Below, piece by piece: positions 23,185-30,350 of a DNA stretch of 34,311 bases. Source of the stretch: Clostridiaceae bacterium (GTDB lineage Bacteria > Bacillota > Clostridia > Oscillospirales > Acutalibacteraceae). Position 1 is the first letter of the stretch, and each line of letters opens with the position of its first letter. A program made the translations under genes and the position numbers. The notes beneath the pieces are model-generated. The model saw only the letters and a list, made by a program, of their open reading frames with translations, ran no database searches and had not been told where the DNA came from. Location: assembly GCA_016296885.1 (NCBI GenBank), contig JAEDHT010000020.1, positions 1 to 34,311 on the forward strand, in the 5' to 3' direction.

Positions 23185-23213
23185 ATTTTATCACGTTGTC
23201 GATAAAAAATCAA
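23185..23213 (-). promoter_or_regulatory. tRNA-Leu promoter
   Basis: On the minus strand TTGATT (23213-23208), a 17-bp spacer and TAAAAT (23190-23185), about 40 bases upstream of the tRNA 5' end. Confidence 0.5.
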
Positions 23214-23233
23214 GAGTTTTTATGAAAATAAAA

Positions 23234-23596
23234 TTAGGAAAGCACGTTTGGTGCCACTGCGTTTAAAATATTAGTCCACCAATATACCATATCAGAATAA
23301 AGAAAGAATGAATAAACGCAAAGTAAAACGCTGGTTATAGAGCATATTAAGCCTATGGTAGCAGGCTTGTTCTTTTGCACAGTAGCATGAGATATGCAAG
23401 AGGTATAAATGCCGATAATGCCAAAAATCATTCCTGCGAATACCAAACCGGCAGTTACAGAACGACTCAAAACACCTGTTAAATCCATTACTACACACGC
23501 ACTGCTAAAAGCAACTGTAAGTATGATAGAAAGAATACCTAAAACTAAAGCTAAACCACTGTATGATTTTACTTTCTTACTATCTGTTGTGCTCAT
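23234..23596 (-). CDS. Small membrane protein, three or four helices
   Basis: A 120-residue protein, MSTTDSKKVKSYSGLALVLGILSIILTVAF..., with hydrophobic segments at about 13-36, 45-66 and 79-101. The start 'SxxGLALVLGILSIIL' and the following GMIFGIIGI repeat-like helix resemble DUF4190-type membrane proteins of Firmicutes. Function unknown. AAGGAG ribosome site nine bases before the ATG and a near-perfect promoter upstream, so it is transcribed alone. Confidence 0.75.
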   Translation of the reverse strand: MSTTDSKKVKSYSGLALVLGILSIILTVAFSSACVVMDLTGVLSRSVTAGLVFAGMIFGIIGIYTSCISHATVQKNKPATIGLICSITSVLLCVYSFFLYSDMVYWWTNILNAVAPNVLS

Positions 23597-23637
23597 AATA
23601 AAACTCCTTAACTATATACAAAATAAATCACAAGGGT

Positions 23638-23667
23638 ATTATATAACAAAACTCAAACTAATGTCAA
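23638..23667 (-). promoter_or_regulatory. Promoter of the small membrane protein gene
   Basis: On the minus strand a perfect TTGACA (23667-23662), an 18-bp spacer and a perfect TATAAT (23643-23638). Confidence 0.75.
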
Positions 23668-23701
23668 TAAATATTAAAAAAATGTAAGCATTGAATATAA
23701 T

Positions 23702-24433
23702 TTATTCAAAGCCACCATTCACACCGATGATCTGCCCTGTGACAAAATCAGATTCATGTGATGCAAGGAAAAGCGCAACCTTTGCAATGTCAAATCCTGT
23801 GCCAAGTCTGCCACATGGAGTACGCTCTATCAGCTTGTTTAATTCATCTTCATCAAACTCTGACAACATATCGGTGTCTATACAGCCGGGTGCTATACAA
23901 TTCACATTTATGCCGGCAGAGGCGTATTCTTTCGAGAGTGCCTTGGTAAGACCAATAATTGCTGCCTTTGTGACAGAATAATGTGTTTCGCAAGAGGCGC
24001 CCCGCTCGCCCCATATGGACGAGATATTTATAATTCTACCTTTTCCGTGTCTTAGCATATGTGGAATCACTTCACGACAGCAGTATATCGCACCGCTTAG
24101 GTTTACCCCACAAATTTTTTCCCATTCTTTGCAGGTTACATCGGTGAAAACCTTGTGCATTGATATGCCCGCATTGTTTATGAGCACATCTATTCTGCCA
24201 AAGTCGTGATAAACCCTCTTCACCAAATCTGCCACCTGCTGATATGATGAAACATCAGCCTGGTATATCTCTGCTGTGCCACCGTTGAGGATAATATCGT
24301 CTTTTAGCTTGTTGGCGTCCGAATCGCTGGTGTTATAGTTTATTGCAATATTATATCCCTTTTGGGCAAATATTATAGAGCAGATTTTGCCTATTCCTCG
24401 TGATGCGCCTGTAATTAAAACTGTTTTTTTCAT
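23702..24433 (-). CDS. Short-chain dehydrogenase/reductase, FabG-like
   Basis: A 243-residue classical SDR. The NAD(P)-binding TGASRGIG is at residues 8-15, NNAG at 86-89, and the catalytic set is N111, S139, Y152 and K156 (YSVTK). The C-terminal CIAPGCIDTDM and GQIIGVNGGFE segments are typical of 3-oxoacyl-ACP reductases. Since no other fatty-acid genes are nearby and most genomes hold several FabG paralogs, the substrate is open. It lies 22 bases after the CMK-like gene on the same strand and has its own AAAGGA ribosome site, so the two probably share a transcript. Confidence 0.9.
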   Translation of the reverse strand: MKKTVLITGASRGIGKICSIIFAQKGYNIAINYNTSDSDANKLKDDIILNGGTAEIYQADVSSYQQVADLVKRVYHDFGRIDVLINNAGISMHKVFTDVTCKEWEKICGVNLSGAIYCCREVIPHMLRHGKGRIINISSIWGERGASCETHYSVTKAAIIGLTKALSKEYASAGINVNCIAPGCIDTDMLSEFDEDELNKLIERTPCGRLGTGFDIAKVALFLASHESDFVTGQIIGVNGGFE

Positions 24434-24455
24434 AAGCTGTCCTTTATTAAAAAGA

Positions 24456-25085
24456 TTATTTACACAGACATCTTTTAATTTCTAGATACTTTTTTATCAT
24501 TTCCACACAGCCATCTTCTCCCAAAGAGGCACTATTGAGGCAGAGATCATAGTTCTTAGGGTCTCCCCATTTTTGTGAGGTGTAAAAGCTATAATAATTA
24601 GCACGTGTTTTATCTGTTTTGTTTATGGTGCTTTCGGCTTCGTGTGGCTCTATTTCATAGGTATCACACACACGCTCTCTGCGATATTCCATATCAGCAT
24701 AGATGAAAACCCTTACAATATTCGGTCTGTCCTTGAGAATATAGTCGCCACAGCGTCCGATGATAACGCATGGACCTTCGTTTGCGATATCATTTATAAC
24801 TTTGTGCTGTGCTATATAAAGCCTGTCATTGTCGGGCATAGTGTTTATAGGAGAAAAGGTGTTGCCTATGTTGTATATGCCCATTGATAAAGCATAGAGC
24901 AGACTATTTACAGCACGTTCGTCTACGTTGGCAAACACATTTGGGTTTACACCGGAATCCTTGACTGCCTTTGTGATAAGCTCTCGATCATATGATGGTA
25001 TGTCAAGCTCTTTTGCCAGCTTTTCGCCGATCTTTCTTCCGCCACTTCCAAATTGTCTGGCGATTGTTATCACACAATTTTTCAT
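24456..25085 (-). CDS. Cytidylate-kinase-like family protein
   Basis: A 209-residue protein with ITIARQFGSGGRKIGEKLAKELDIPSYDRELI at the N-terminus, the P-loop-type start of the cytidylate-kinase-like family (PF13189), and IIGRCGDYIL and KTRANYYSFYT further on. Canonical cytidylate kinase is a housekeeping enzyme with a different sequence; this shorter paralog is widespread in Clostridia and its substrate is not established. ATG 25085 has AAAGGGG upstream. It heads the two-gene unit with the SDR. Confidence 0.9.
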   Translation of the reverse strand: MKNCVITIARQFGSGGRKIGEKLAKELDIPSYDRELITKAVKDSGVNPNVFANVDERAVNSLLYALSMGIYNIGNTFSPINTMPDNDRLYIAQHKVINDIANEGPCVIIGRCGDYILKDRPNIVRVFIYADMEYRRERVCDTYEIEPHEAESTINKTDKTRANYYSFYTSQKWGDPKNYDLCLNSASLGEDGCVEMIKKYLEIKRCLCK

Positions 25086-25171
25086 AAATATGCCCCTTTC
25101 ACAATTTTTTCATAAATATAAATATTCAGGAAATAATTTATTTATATGTTTAATGTTTCAACCTCTTATTA

Positions 25172-25180
25172 ATTATATCA
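25172..25180 (-). promoter_or_regulatory. Possible extended -10 of the CMK-like/SDR unit
   Basis: TGATATAAT on the minus strand (25180-25172) fits an extended -10; no good -35 is seen. It is about 87 bases before the CMK-like start. Confidence 0.3.
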
Positions 25181-25233
25181 CAAAAAATAAGAATTTTAAA
25201 TCATTTTTTTATTTTTGAAAAGTAAAATAGCTT

Positions 25234-25683
25234 ATGAAGAAGATATCATTCAAAAGTAAATATATACGCAGGGTTCGTGCTGTGGCGTTGTCGTTGCCGA
25301 TAATATTCATTTTTGGGGCTGTCGGTGCGTTTAGTCTGGGGCTTGGTGCGTTGCTCACAGCGGTCGCAGTCACCATATTATCAGTATATGTGTATTTTTA
25401 TGTGCCGTTACTATACAATTCGTTTGGTTATGAGCTAAACGAAGATGAGATCGTGATAAAAAGAGGAGTGCTGTTTGAGCAAAGCATAAAAGCAAGATTT
25501 TCTAAGGTGCAATATTATGAGCTGTCTAGCACGCCATTGCAAAATATATTCGGTCTAAAAAGTATTAGGATATATCTCTGTGGAAGTGTGATCATTATGC
25601 CACACATGAATTATCCTGATGCAAAGGCGATAGCAGGTGCTATACAGCGTAACAAAGAAAAGATGAAAGACACCACCACATAA
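25234..25683 (+). CDS. YdbS-like PH-domain membrane protein
   Basis: A 149-residue protein with two membrane helices at about 13-57 and a bacterial PH domain (bPH_2, PF03703) from ~65: YELNEDEIVIKRGVLFEQSIKARFSKVQYYELSSTPLQNIFGLKSIRIYL. The order 'IxxxRGxxxxxxxxIPxxRIQxVExxxxxxxRxFGLxxV' is typical of YdbS. In Bacillus the ydbST pair has been linked to bacteriocin resistance. Here it precedes a YdbT-like gene by 18 bases. The ATG has no clear ribosome site, so expression may be weak or the start uncertain. Confidence 0.85.
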   Translation: MKKISFKSKYIRRVRAVALSLPIIFIFGAVGAFSLGLGALLTAVAVTILSVYVYFYVPLLYNSFGYELNEDEIVIKRGVLFEQSIKARFSKVQYYELSSTPLQNIFGLKSIRIYLCGSVIIMPHMNYPDAKAIAGAIQRNKEKMKDTTT

Positions 25684-25701
25684 CAGAAAAGGGCTAAGAG
25701 C

Positions 25702-27123
25702 ATGGATAAGAAAAAGAGAGTGCATCCCTACACATCAGCGATTTATCTTAAAAAATTTTTATTTTTTATTATAGTGCCCGCTGTGCAGACATTAATTTTC
25801 AGAAAGATAAACAATGTATATTCTATATTAAACCTAATATTTTGCTTAGTCGTGATACTATATGCAGTTATAAGGGCGTATTTTGAGAGTTGCTCAATCT
25901 ATGACGACACTATCAGCATCACAAGGGGACTAATAGTGAGAACCAGCATACAGCTCCCGATATCGAGCATAGACTCTATCACGATATATAAAGGACTTTT
26001 CAGTGGTAAGCTATTTGGAGTGTGCAGATTTTTTGCAGATGTGCCGTCGCTAAGTCGCAAGATGAATACGGCTGTCTATGTAAGCCATGGCAGGGCAAAG
26101 GAGATAGTGGAATGTCTTGCAAAAAAAGATAATAAAGTGAAAATTTACTCAGCAAAAAAATTTAAAACACTTTTTATGGCGGTACTGTGGTCCAATTCGC
26201 TCACGGGTTTCCTGATATTAATGCCATTTATGAGTAATATAAACAAACTATTTGGCGAAAACTCATTAAACGAAATATACGAGGATATCAGCATCACAAA
26301 ATATCTAATATACATTGGTTTTCCGCCTGTAGCGGCTACAGTGACTAATATACTGCTAATCTGTTGGGGCTTTTCGGTGGTGCTTCATCTGGGACGATAT
26401 CTTATTTTTAACGTGGAAAAAAACGAAAGCTTAATCTACATTAACAGAGGCTTTTTCAGCCGAGCCACATTTATCACAGGAGAAGAAAGCGTGAACGCTA
26501 TTTCCATTAGGCAAAACATATCTATGATGCCATTCAGACTATATAGCGCCTATATCCATACCATCAGCACAGAAAAAACCAAGGGTGATAAAAGCCTGCT
26601 CATCTCACCCGAAAGACGAAAAAACACCATGGGCATCATCACCAGAATTATGAACTATGATGCATTTAGCGGGAAAGGCAAAGTAAAACCGCCGAGTAGT
26701 GCCCAGGCATCGTATATCTATTTTCCATTTTGTATAATGTCAGTTGGTGCTCTATTAGCATTTACTTTGATTTATTTTGGGGCTGATACAAAGCTGATAT
26801 TTATATTTTTTATATTTACAATGCCTGTTATTCTCGTATGGATAGTGTTCAGATTAATAGCGTTTGGCAAGGTTTCTTTCTCATATGGTGATGAGGGCAT
26901 CACTATTACAAACTACACGGGGCTTTCTTTCAACGAAAACCTGATACCACTCAAAAAACTGCAAAAGCTTGAGATTACACAAAGCATTTTTCAAAAAATA
27001 AACGGGCGTTGCAATATCGTTGCGTATCTCTATTCTGAAAATAATATGAGGCTAAAAATAAAACAGATATCCCTCGACAGTGCAAAGAATATCTGTAATA
27101 ATTTGTATCACATTAGCGTATAG
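25702..27123 (+). CDS. YdbT-like PH-domain membrane protein
   Basis: A 473-residue membrane protein with bPH_2 domains and pairs of membrane helices: helices near 15-55, PH domain ~65-140 (DDTISITRGLIVRTSIQLPISSIDSITIYKG), helices ~155-245, second PH ~255-330 (NESLIYINRGFFSRATFITGEESVNAISIRQ), helices ~340-390 and a third PH ~395-470 (YGDEGITITNYTGLSFNENLIPLKKLQKLEI). This three-unit layout is that of YdbT. It is probably co-transcribed with the YdbS-like gene. Its last 11 bases overlap the end of radC, which runs the other way. Confidence 0.85.
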   Translation: MDKKKRVHPYTSAIYLKKFLFFIIVPAVQTLIFRKINNVYSILNLIFCLVVILYAVIRAYFESCSIYDDTISITRGLIVRTSIQLPISSIDSITIYKGLFSGKLFGVCRFFADVPSLSRKMNTAVYVSHGRAKEIVECLAKKDNKVKIYSAKKFKTLFMAVLWSNSLTGFLILMPFMSNINKLFGENSLNEIYEDISITKYLIYIGFPPVAATVTNILLICWGFSVVLHLGRYLIFNVEKNESLIYINRGFFSRATFITGEESVNAISIRQNISMMPFRLYSAYIHTISTEKTKGDKSLLISPERRKNTMGIITRIMNYDAFSGKGKVKPPSSAQASYIYFPFCIMSVGALLAFTLIYFGADTKLIFIFFIFTMPVILVWIVFRLIAFGKVSFSYGDEGITITNYTGLSFNENLIPLKKLQKLEITQSIFQKINGRCNIVAYLYSENNMRLKIKQISLDSAKNICNNLYHISV

Positions 27124-27802
27124 TGTCGCTGATAACCTCATCAAGTAACCCCGTATCTCTGAGAGAAAGGCACTCTTCGTCAGCTACTATAATATGGTCT
27201 ATGAGCGTTATTCCCACTAGATTAAGCGCAGAGTATAGTTTTATGGTGCATTGCATATCTGATTCAGACGGCAGGGGATTGCCACTGGGATGATTGTGGG
27301 CAAGCACAGCCTTGGTCGCTTTCTTCTCACAGGCAAGGCTTACAATCCTTGGTATGCTTATATCTACACCCTTTATACCACCTTTATTTATAACATCGCA
27401 GAAGATTTCTTTGCCTTTCTTATCTATTAACAGAAGCACAGAGCGTTCGGTTGTAGTGCCGATAAATTTGCTTGCCATTATATCCATCAGCTTGTTATCG
27501 TCCACCTGCTGACCATTTTGCGACTTATCGTTGTAAATCCTGCATACATCGGGTATCATTTTCAAAAAGACAGCACCACTGCGGGATATTCCCTTTTCTT
27601 CTAGAATATCTATTGGCGTTTCACATATAGAGGAAAAGGAATTAAAGGCTCTTTCTAACTTCTTGGCTACAGCTGGTGCATCACTTCGTGGCTGTGCATA
27701 AGACATCACAAGCTCTAAAATTTCGGTGTTGTCATAGCTGTTTATAATATCAGAGGAATACTTTTTCCTCAGTGATTCTATGTATTCTTTATTTTCGTCC
27801 AT
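27113..27802 (-). CDS. radC: RadC/JAMM-domain protein
   Basis: A 229-residue protein. A helix-hairpin-helix-like N-terminal half (ILELVMSYA... SSICETPIDILEEKGISRSGAVFLKMI) is followed by the JAMM/MPN metalloprotease-fold domain with the signature AVLAHNHPSGNPLPSESD (H169, H171, D182). RadC was named for DNA repair, but this role is contested; the fold suggests a metal-dependent hydrolase. The length is that of chromosomal RadC, not of the short prophage form. The promoter overlaps the stop codon of the upstream AGCS gene; the ribosome site is weak. Confidence 0.92.
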   Translation of the reverse strand: MDENKEYIESLRKKYSSDIINSYDNTEILELVMSYAQPRSDAPAVAKKLERAFNSFSSICETPIDILEEKGISRSGAVFLKMIPDVCRIYNDKSQNGQQVDDNKLMDIMASKFIGTTTERSVLLLIDKKGKEIFCDVINKGGIKGVDISIPRIVSLACEKKATKAVLAHNHPSGNPLPSESDMQCTIKLYSALNLVGITLIDHIIVADEECLSLRDTGLLDEVISDTIR

Positions 27803-27823
27803 ATTGTATACCCAACCATCATT

Positions 27824-27851
27824 AAAACTAGTGCCATCTTAAAAACTAGTG
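27824..27851. repeat. Two direct copies of AAAACTAGTG in the radC leader
   Basis: AAAACTAGTG at 27824-27833 and 27842-27851, each with the palindrome ACTAGT, period 18 bp. They lie between the radC -10 box and its start codon. Confidence 0.7.
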
Positions 27852-27854
27852 TGA

Positions 27855-27884
27855 ATTTTATCACAAAATAACACGCTCTGTCAA
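27855..27884 (-). promoter_or_regulatory. radC promoter
   Basis: On the minus strand TTGACA (27884-27879), 18-bp spacer, TAAAAT (27860-27855). The -35 box includes the stop codon of the symporter gene. Confidence 0.6.
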
Positions 27885-29284
27885 ACAACGGTTGCTGTTT
27901 TCTTTACCACATCAGAGAGTGTGATTATACCAAGTATATTGGGCAATGCCATAAGGCCATTTAGATTAGAGGCTATTACCCATGCCAGCTCAGGTGAAGT
28001 GACAGCCCCAACAATGGTAAAGAGAACATACAAAACCCGAAAAACAGGTATCGACTTGCCGGAAAAAACATATTCTACCGCTTTTTCTCCACAACAACAC
28101 CAGCCGATTATCGTCGTGAAGGAAAACAATATTATGCATATGCTGAGCAAAAGTGAAGCTATATTATCGCTCATAACGCTGCTAAAAGAGCTTTCTACGA
28201 GCTTATAAGGCTCAAAGCTTTTTACAGATGATGAAAGCATTTTGTTGTAAGCACCGCTGGTGAGTATAGTAAATGCTGTAAGTGTGCATATTACTACAGT
28301 GTCAAAGAACACCTGAAAAATGCTCCACATACCCTGTTTTAATGCGCTTTCCACTTCGGATGATGCATAAATAAGCGGTGCTGTGCCAAGCCCTGCCTCG
28401 TTGGAAGATAGCCCACGCTGAAAACCTATAGAAATAGTTTTTGCTAACGCCATACCCGAAAAACCGCCCACAGCGGAATCGAATCCCCATGCGGATTTTA
28501 TAATAGTCAGCAGTGATGGAATTATCATATCATAATTGGCAATAATCACATAAAGACAGCCTGATATATAGATTATTGTCATAGCAGGCACCAGCTTCTC
28601 TGTGATGCTGCCAATCCTGCTGATACCGCCCACAATGATTACAAATGATATTGCCGATACCACTAATCCGGTGATAAGTGGTGGCACGTTAAATTTGCTG
28701 TCTGCCGCCGAAGCAATTGAGTTTATCTGCACCATATTGCCCGTGCCAAAGGCTGAAATCATACAGAACACTGCAAACATCATAGCACAGCACTTGCCTG
28801 CAATTGGTGCAGAGTTAAAGGCTTTTTTAAGATACACCATTGTGCCACCATGCATTTTTCCTTCCTTGTCGGTGTATCTGAATTTTATGTTGATAACGTT
28901 CTCAGCAAATGCAATTATCATGCCTATAAAAGCTGACACCCACATCCAAAATACAGCTCCGGCGCCACCCATTATCAGCGCAGTGGCTACGCCGATTATG
29001 TTGCCTGTGCCTATTGTAGATGCCAGCGCAGTGGTTAGCGCCTGAAAGGGAGATATCCTGTTTTTATCTTGAGCTTTTTGTCTGTTCTTTTTTAGTGAGA
29101 ATATTGTGTTTTTGAGCACATAAGGAAATCGTCTAACCTGAAAGAACCTCGTGTTAATCGAGAAGTAAATACCTGCAAAGGTGAGCAGAACTATCATAGG
29201 CAACCCCCATATGACGGCATTTAATTTGTTGCTTATGATGTTCAGCAGGGAATATAGGTCTGTACAAGAAAATAAATTTTTCAT
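27881..29284 (-). CDS. AGCS-family amino acid:cation symporter
   Basis: A 467-residue membrane protein of the alanine/glycine:cation symporter family (PF01235). Signatures include SPFQALTTALASTIGTGNIIGVATALIMGGAGAVFWMW near residues 80-115 (the 'GxGNIxGVAxAxxxGGPGAxFWMW' motif) and SIGFQRGLSSNEAGLGTAPL near 290. It takes up alanine or glycine with Na+ (or H+) through ten or eleven helices. The N-terminus is short but complete. It begins 9 bases after the lipoprotein gene stop on the same strand, without a clear ribosome site of its own, so coupling is likely. Confidence 0.93.
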   Translation of the reverse strand: MKNLFSCTDLYSLLNIISNKLNAVIWGLPMIVLLTFAGIYFSINTRFFQVRRFPYVLKNTIFSLKKNRQKAQDKNRISPFQALTTALASTIGTGNIIGVATALIMGGAGAVFWMWVSAFIGMIIAFAENVINIKFRYTDKEGKMHGGTMVYLKKAFNSAPIAGKCCAMMFAVFCMISAFGTGNMVQINSIASAADSKFNVPPLITGLVVSAISFVIIVGGISRIGSITEKLVPAMTIIYISGCLYVIIANYDMIIPSLLTIIKSAWGFDSAVGGFSGMALAKTISIGFQRGLSSNEAGLGTAPLIYASSEVESALKQGMWSIFQVFFDTVVICTLTAFTILTSGAYNKMLSSSVKSFEPYKLVESSFSSVMSDNIASLLLSICIILFSFTTIIGWCCCGEKAVEYVFSGKSIPVFRVLYVLFTIVGAVTSPELAWVIASNLNGLMALPNILGIITLSDVVKKTATVV

Positions 29285-29293
29285 ATAGGTATA

Positions 29294-29656
29294 TTAATTA
29301 GTGTCAATTCGTGACATCGTGATGGTGTTGTCGCCATAGCTTACTTTGCAGGTGCTTCCGTCCAGCTCGTAGTCAAAGCTGATAGAATATGACATAGCGG
29401 TATCGGTGATAGTGATTTGCTTCTCGGTTATGGAATATATTCCGTTTAGCTCTAGACTTTTTTTACCATTGTCATAGACGATAAAGGTTGCGTTGTCATC
29501 ATCAAAAGACAAATCAGCGGACAATCCATAATCGCCCTCATAATGCCAGCTGTACATTGTAAATTCGTCAGACTCATTGGTAACGATCTGCTTTTTTGAG
29601 CATCCACACATTATGATCATTGCAATCGAGAGCAAAATGCATATGATTTTGTTCAT
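29294..29656 (-). CDS. Small lipoprotein of unknown function
   Basis: A 120-residue secreted lipoprotein: MNKIICILLSIAMIIMCGCSKK has a short positive start, a hydrophobic core and a lipobox ending in Cys (MCGC). The rest is beta-rich and acidic (LSADLSFDDDNATFIVYDNGKKSLELNGIYSITEKQITITDTAMSYSISFDYELDGS), like a small lipocalin-like or DUF-type barrel, but I do not recognise the family. I chose ATG 29656 over an upstream TTG at 29680 because AAAGG lies upstream and the signal peptide then starts correctly. It leads the symporter gene. Confidence 0.75.
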   Translation of the reverse strand: MNKIICILLSIAMIIMCGCSKKQIVTNESDEFTMYSWHYEGDYGLSADLSFDDDNATFIVYDNGKKSLELNGIYSITEKQITITDTAMSYSISFDYELDGSTCKVSYGDNTITMSRIDTN

Positions 29657-29680
29657 AAAAATCAGCCTTTCATCAATCAA

Positions 29681-29708
29681 ATACTAAAAAATATGCCCAT
29701 GCTATCAA
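29681..29708 (-). promoter_or_regulatory. Possible promoter of lipoprotein-symporter unit
   Basis: On the minus strand TTGATA (29708-29703), a 16-bp spacer and TAGTAT (29686-29681), 25 bases before the lipoprotein ATG. Confidence 0.35.
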
Positions 29709-29838
29709 AAATATAACAAACAAATCCATTTTATGCCTTACTTTGTGACATACTAAAGGTTATAAATGCAATAATGCTTATTTGGAATATTTGCACAAAA
29801 TAACAATGACAAAAATATTAATATTAACTAAAAAACTC

Positions 29839-29868
29839 TTGACTTTTACCAATTGTTGGTACTATAAT
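29839..29868 (+). promoter_or_regulatory. Promoter of the MarR-ABC exporter operon
   Basis: TTGACT at 29839-29844, an 18-bp spacer and TATAAT at 29863-29868, about 30 bases before the MarR start; two palindromes overlap it. Confidence 0.85.
29847..29861 (+). promoter_or_regulatory. Palindrome in the MarR promoter spacer
   Basis: TACCAA-TTG-TTGGTA, exact 6-bp arms, entirely between the -35 and -10 boxes. Probable operator 1 for the MarR protein. Confidence 0.65.
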
Positions 29869-29869
29869 T

Positions 29870-29883
29870 GTTAGCAAGCTAAC
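29870..29883 (+). promoter_or_regulatory. MarR/SlyA-type operator
   Basis: GTTAGC-AA-GCTAAC, starting two bases after the -10 box, at the start of transcription. Its core TTAGCAAGCTAA equals the published SlyA consensus of enterobacteria. Confidence 0.75.
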
Positions 29884-29897
29884 TTTTGGAGGTGCCT

Positions 29898-30332
29898 ATG
29901 GAAAATAGTATTATCCACGAAGTGAAAATCGCCTCAAATGTGATAAAAAGAAGCATTGATGCCAAGCTTACGCAGAATGGGAGCTACGCTGACATCACCG
30001 GTTCTCAGTGTAAAATATTGAGCTATCTTGCAAAGTCTGGTGATAAAGATGTGTTTCAGAGAGATATAGAGAAAGATTTTTCTATCAGACGTAGCACAGC
30101 CACACAGATATTGCAATCAATGGAAAAAAACGGACTTATTGTGCGTATGTCGTCACAATCAGATGCAAGGCTAAAAAAATTAATGCTCACCGAAAAGGCA
30201 CAAAAAATACGTGAGGATATGGAAAAAATAATTTCCGAAACCGAAATGCAAGCGCAAAAAGGCCTCACAGCAGAAGAAAAAGAATGTTTTTTTAATGTAA
30301 TAAGCAAGATAAAAGACAATCTGTCATGGTAA
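29898..30332 (+). CDS. MarR-family transcriptional regulator
   Basis: A 144-residue winged-helix protein: ITGSQCKILSYLAKSGDKDVFQRDIEKDFSIRRSTATQILQSMEKNGLIVRMSSQSDARLKKLMLTEKAQKI gives the recognition helix (RRSTATQILQSMEKNGLI) and wing with the DxR...L motif typical of MarR. It most likely represses its own operon through the two palindromes at the promoter and is released by a small ligand or stress. ATG 29898 with GGAGG seven bases upstream is preferred. It precedes the ABC exporter genes by 18 bases. Confidence 0.93.
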   Translation: MENSIIHEVKIASNVIKRSIDAKLTQNGSYADITGSQCKILSYLAKSGDKDVFQRDIEKDFSIRRSTATQILQSMEKNGLIVRMSSQSDARLKKLMLTEKAQKIREDMEKIISETEMQAQKGLTAEEKECFFNVISKIKDNLSW

Positions 30333-30350
30333 CAGGAGGAAGATAATAAA

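Noticed and set aside
23409..23687. Plus-strand frame of 92 codons
   Set aside because: It overlaps the minus-strand membrane protein gene, which has a promoter and ribosome site; the plus frame has neither.
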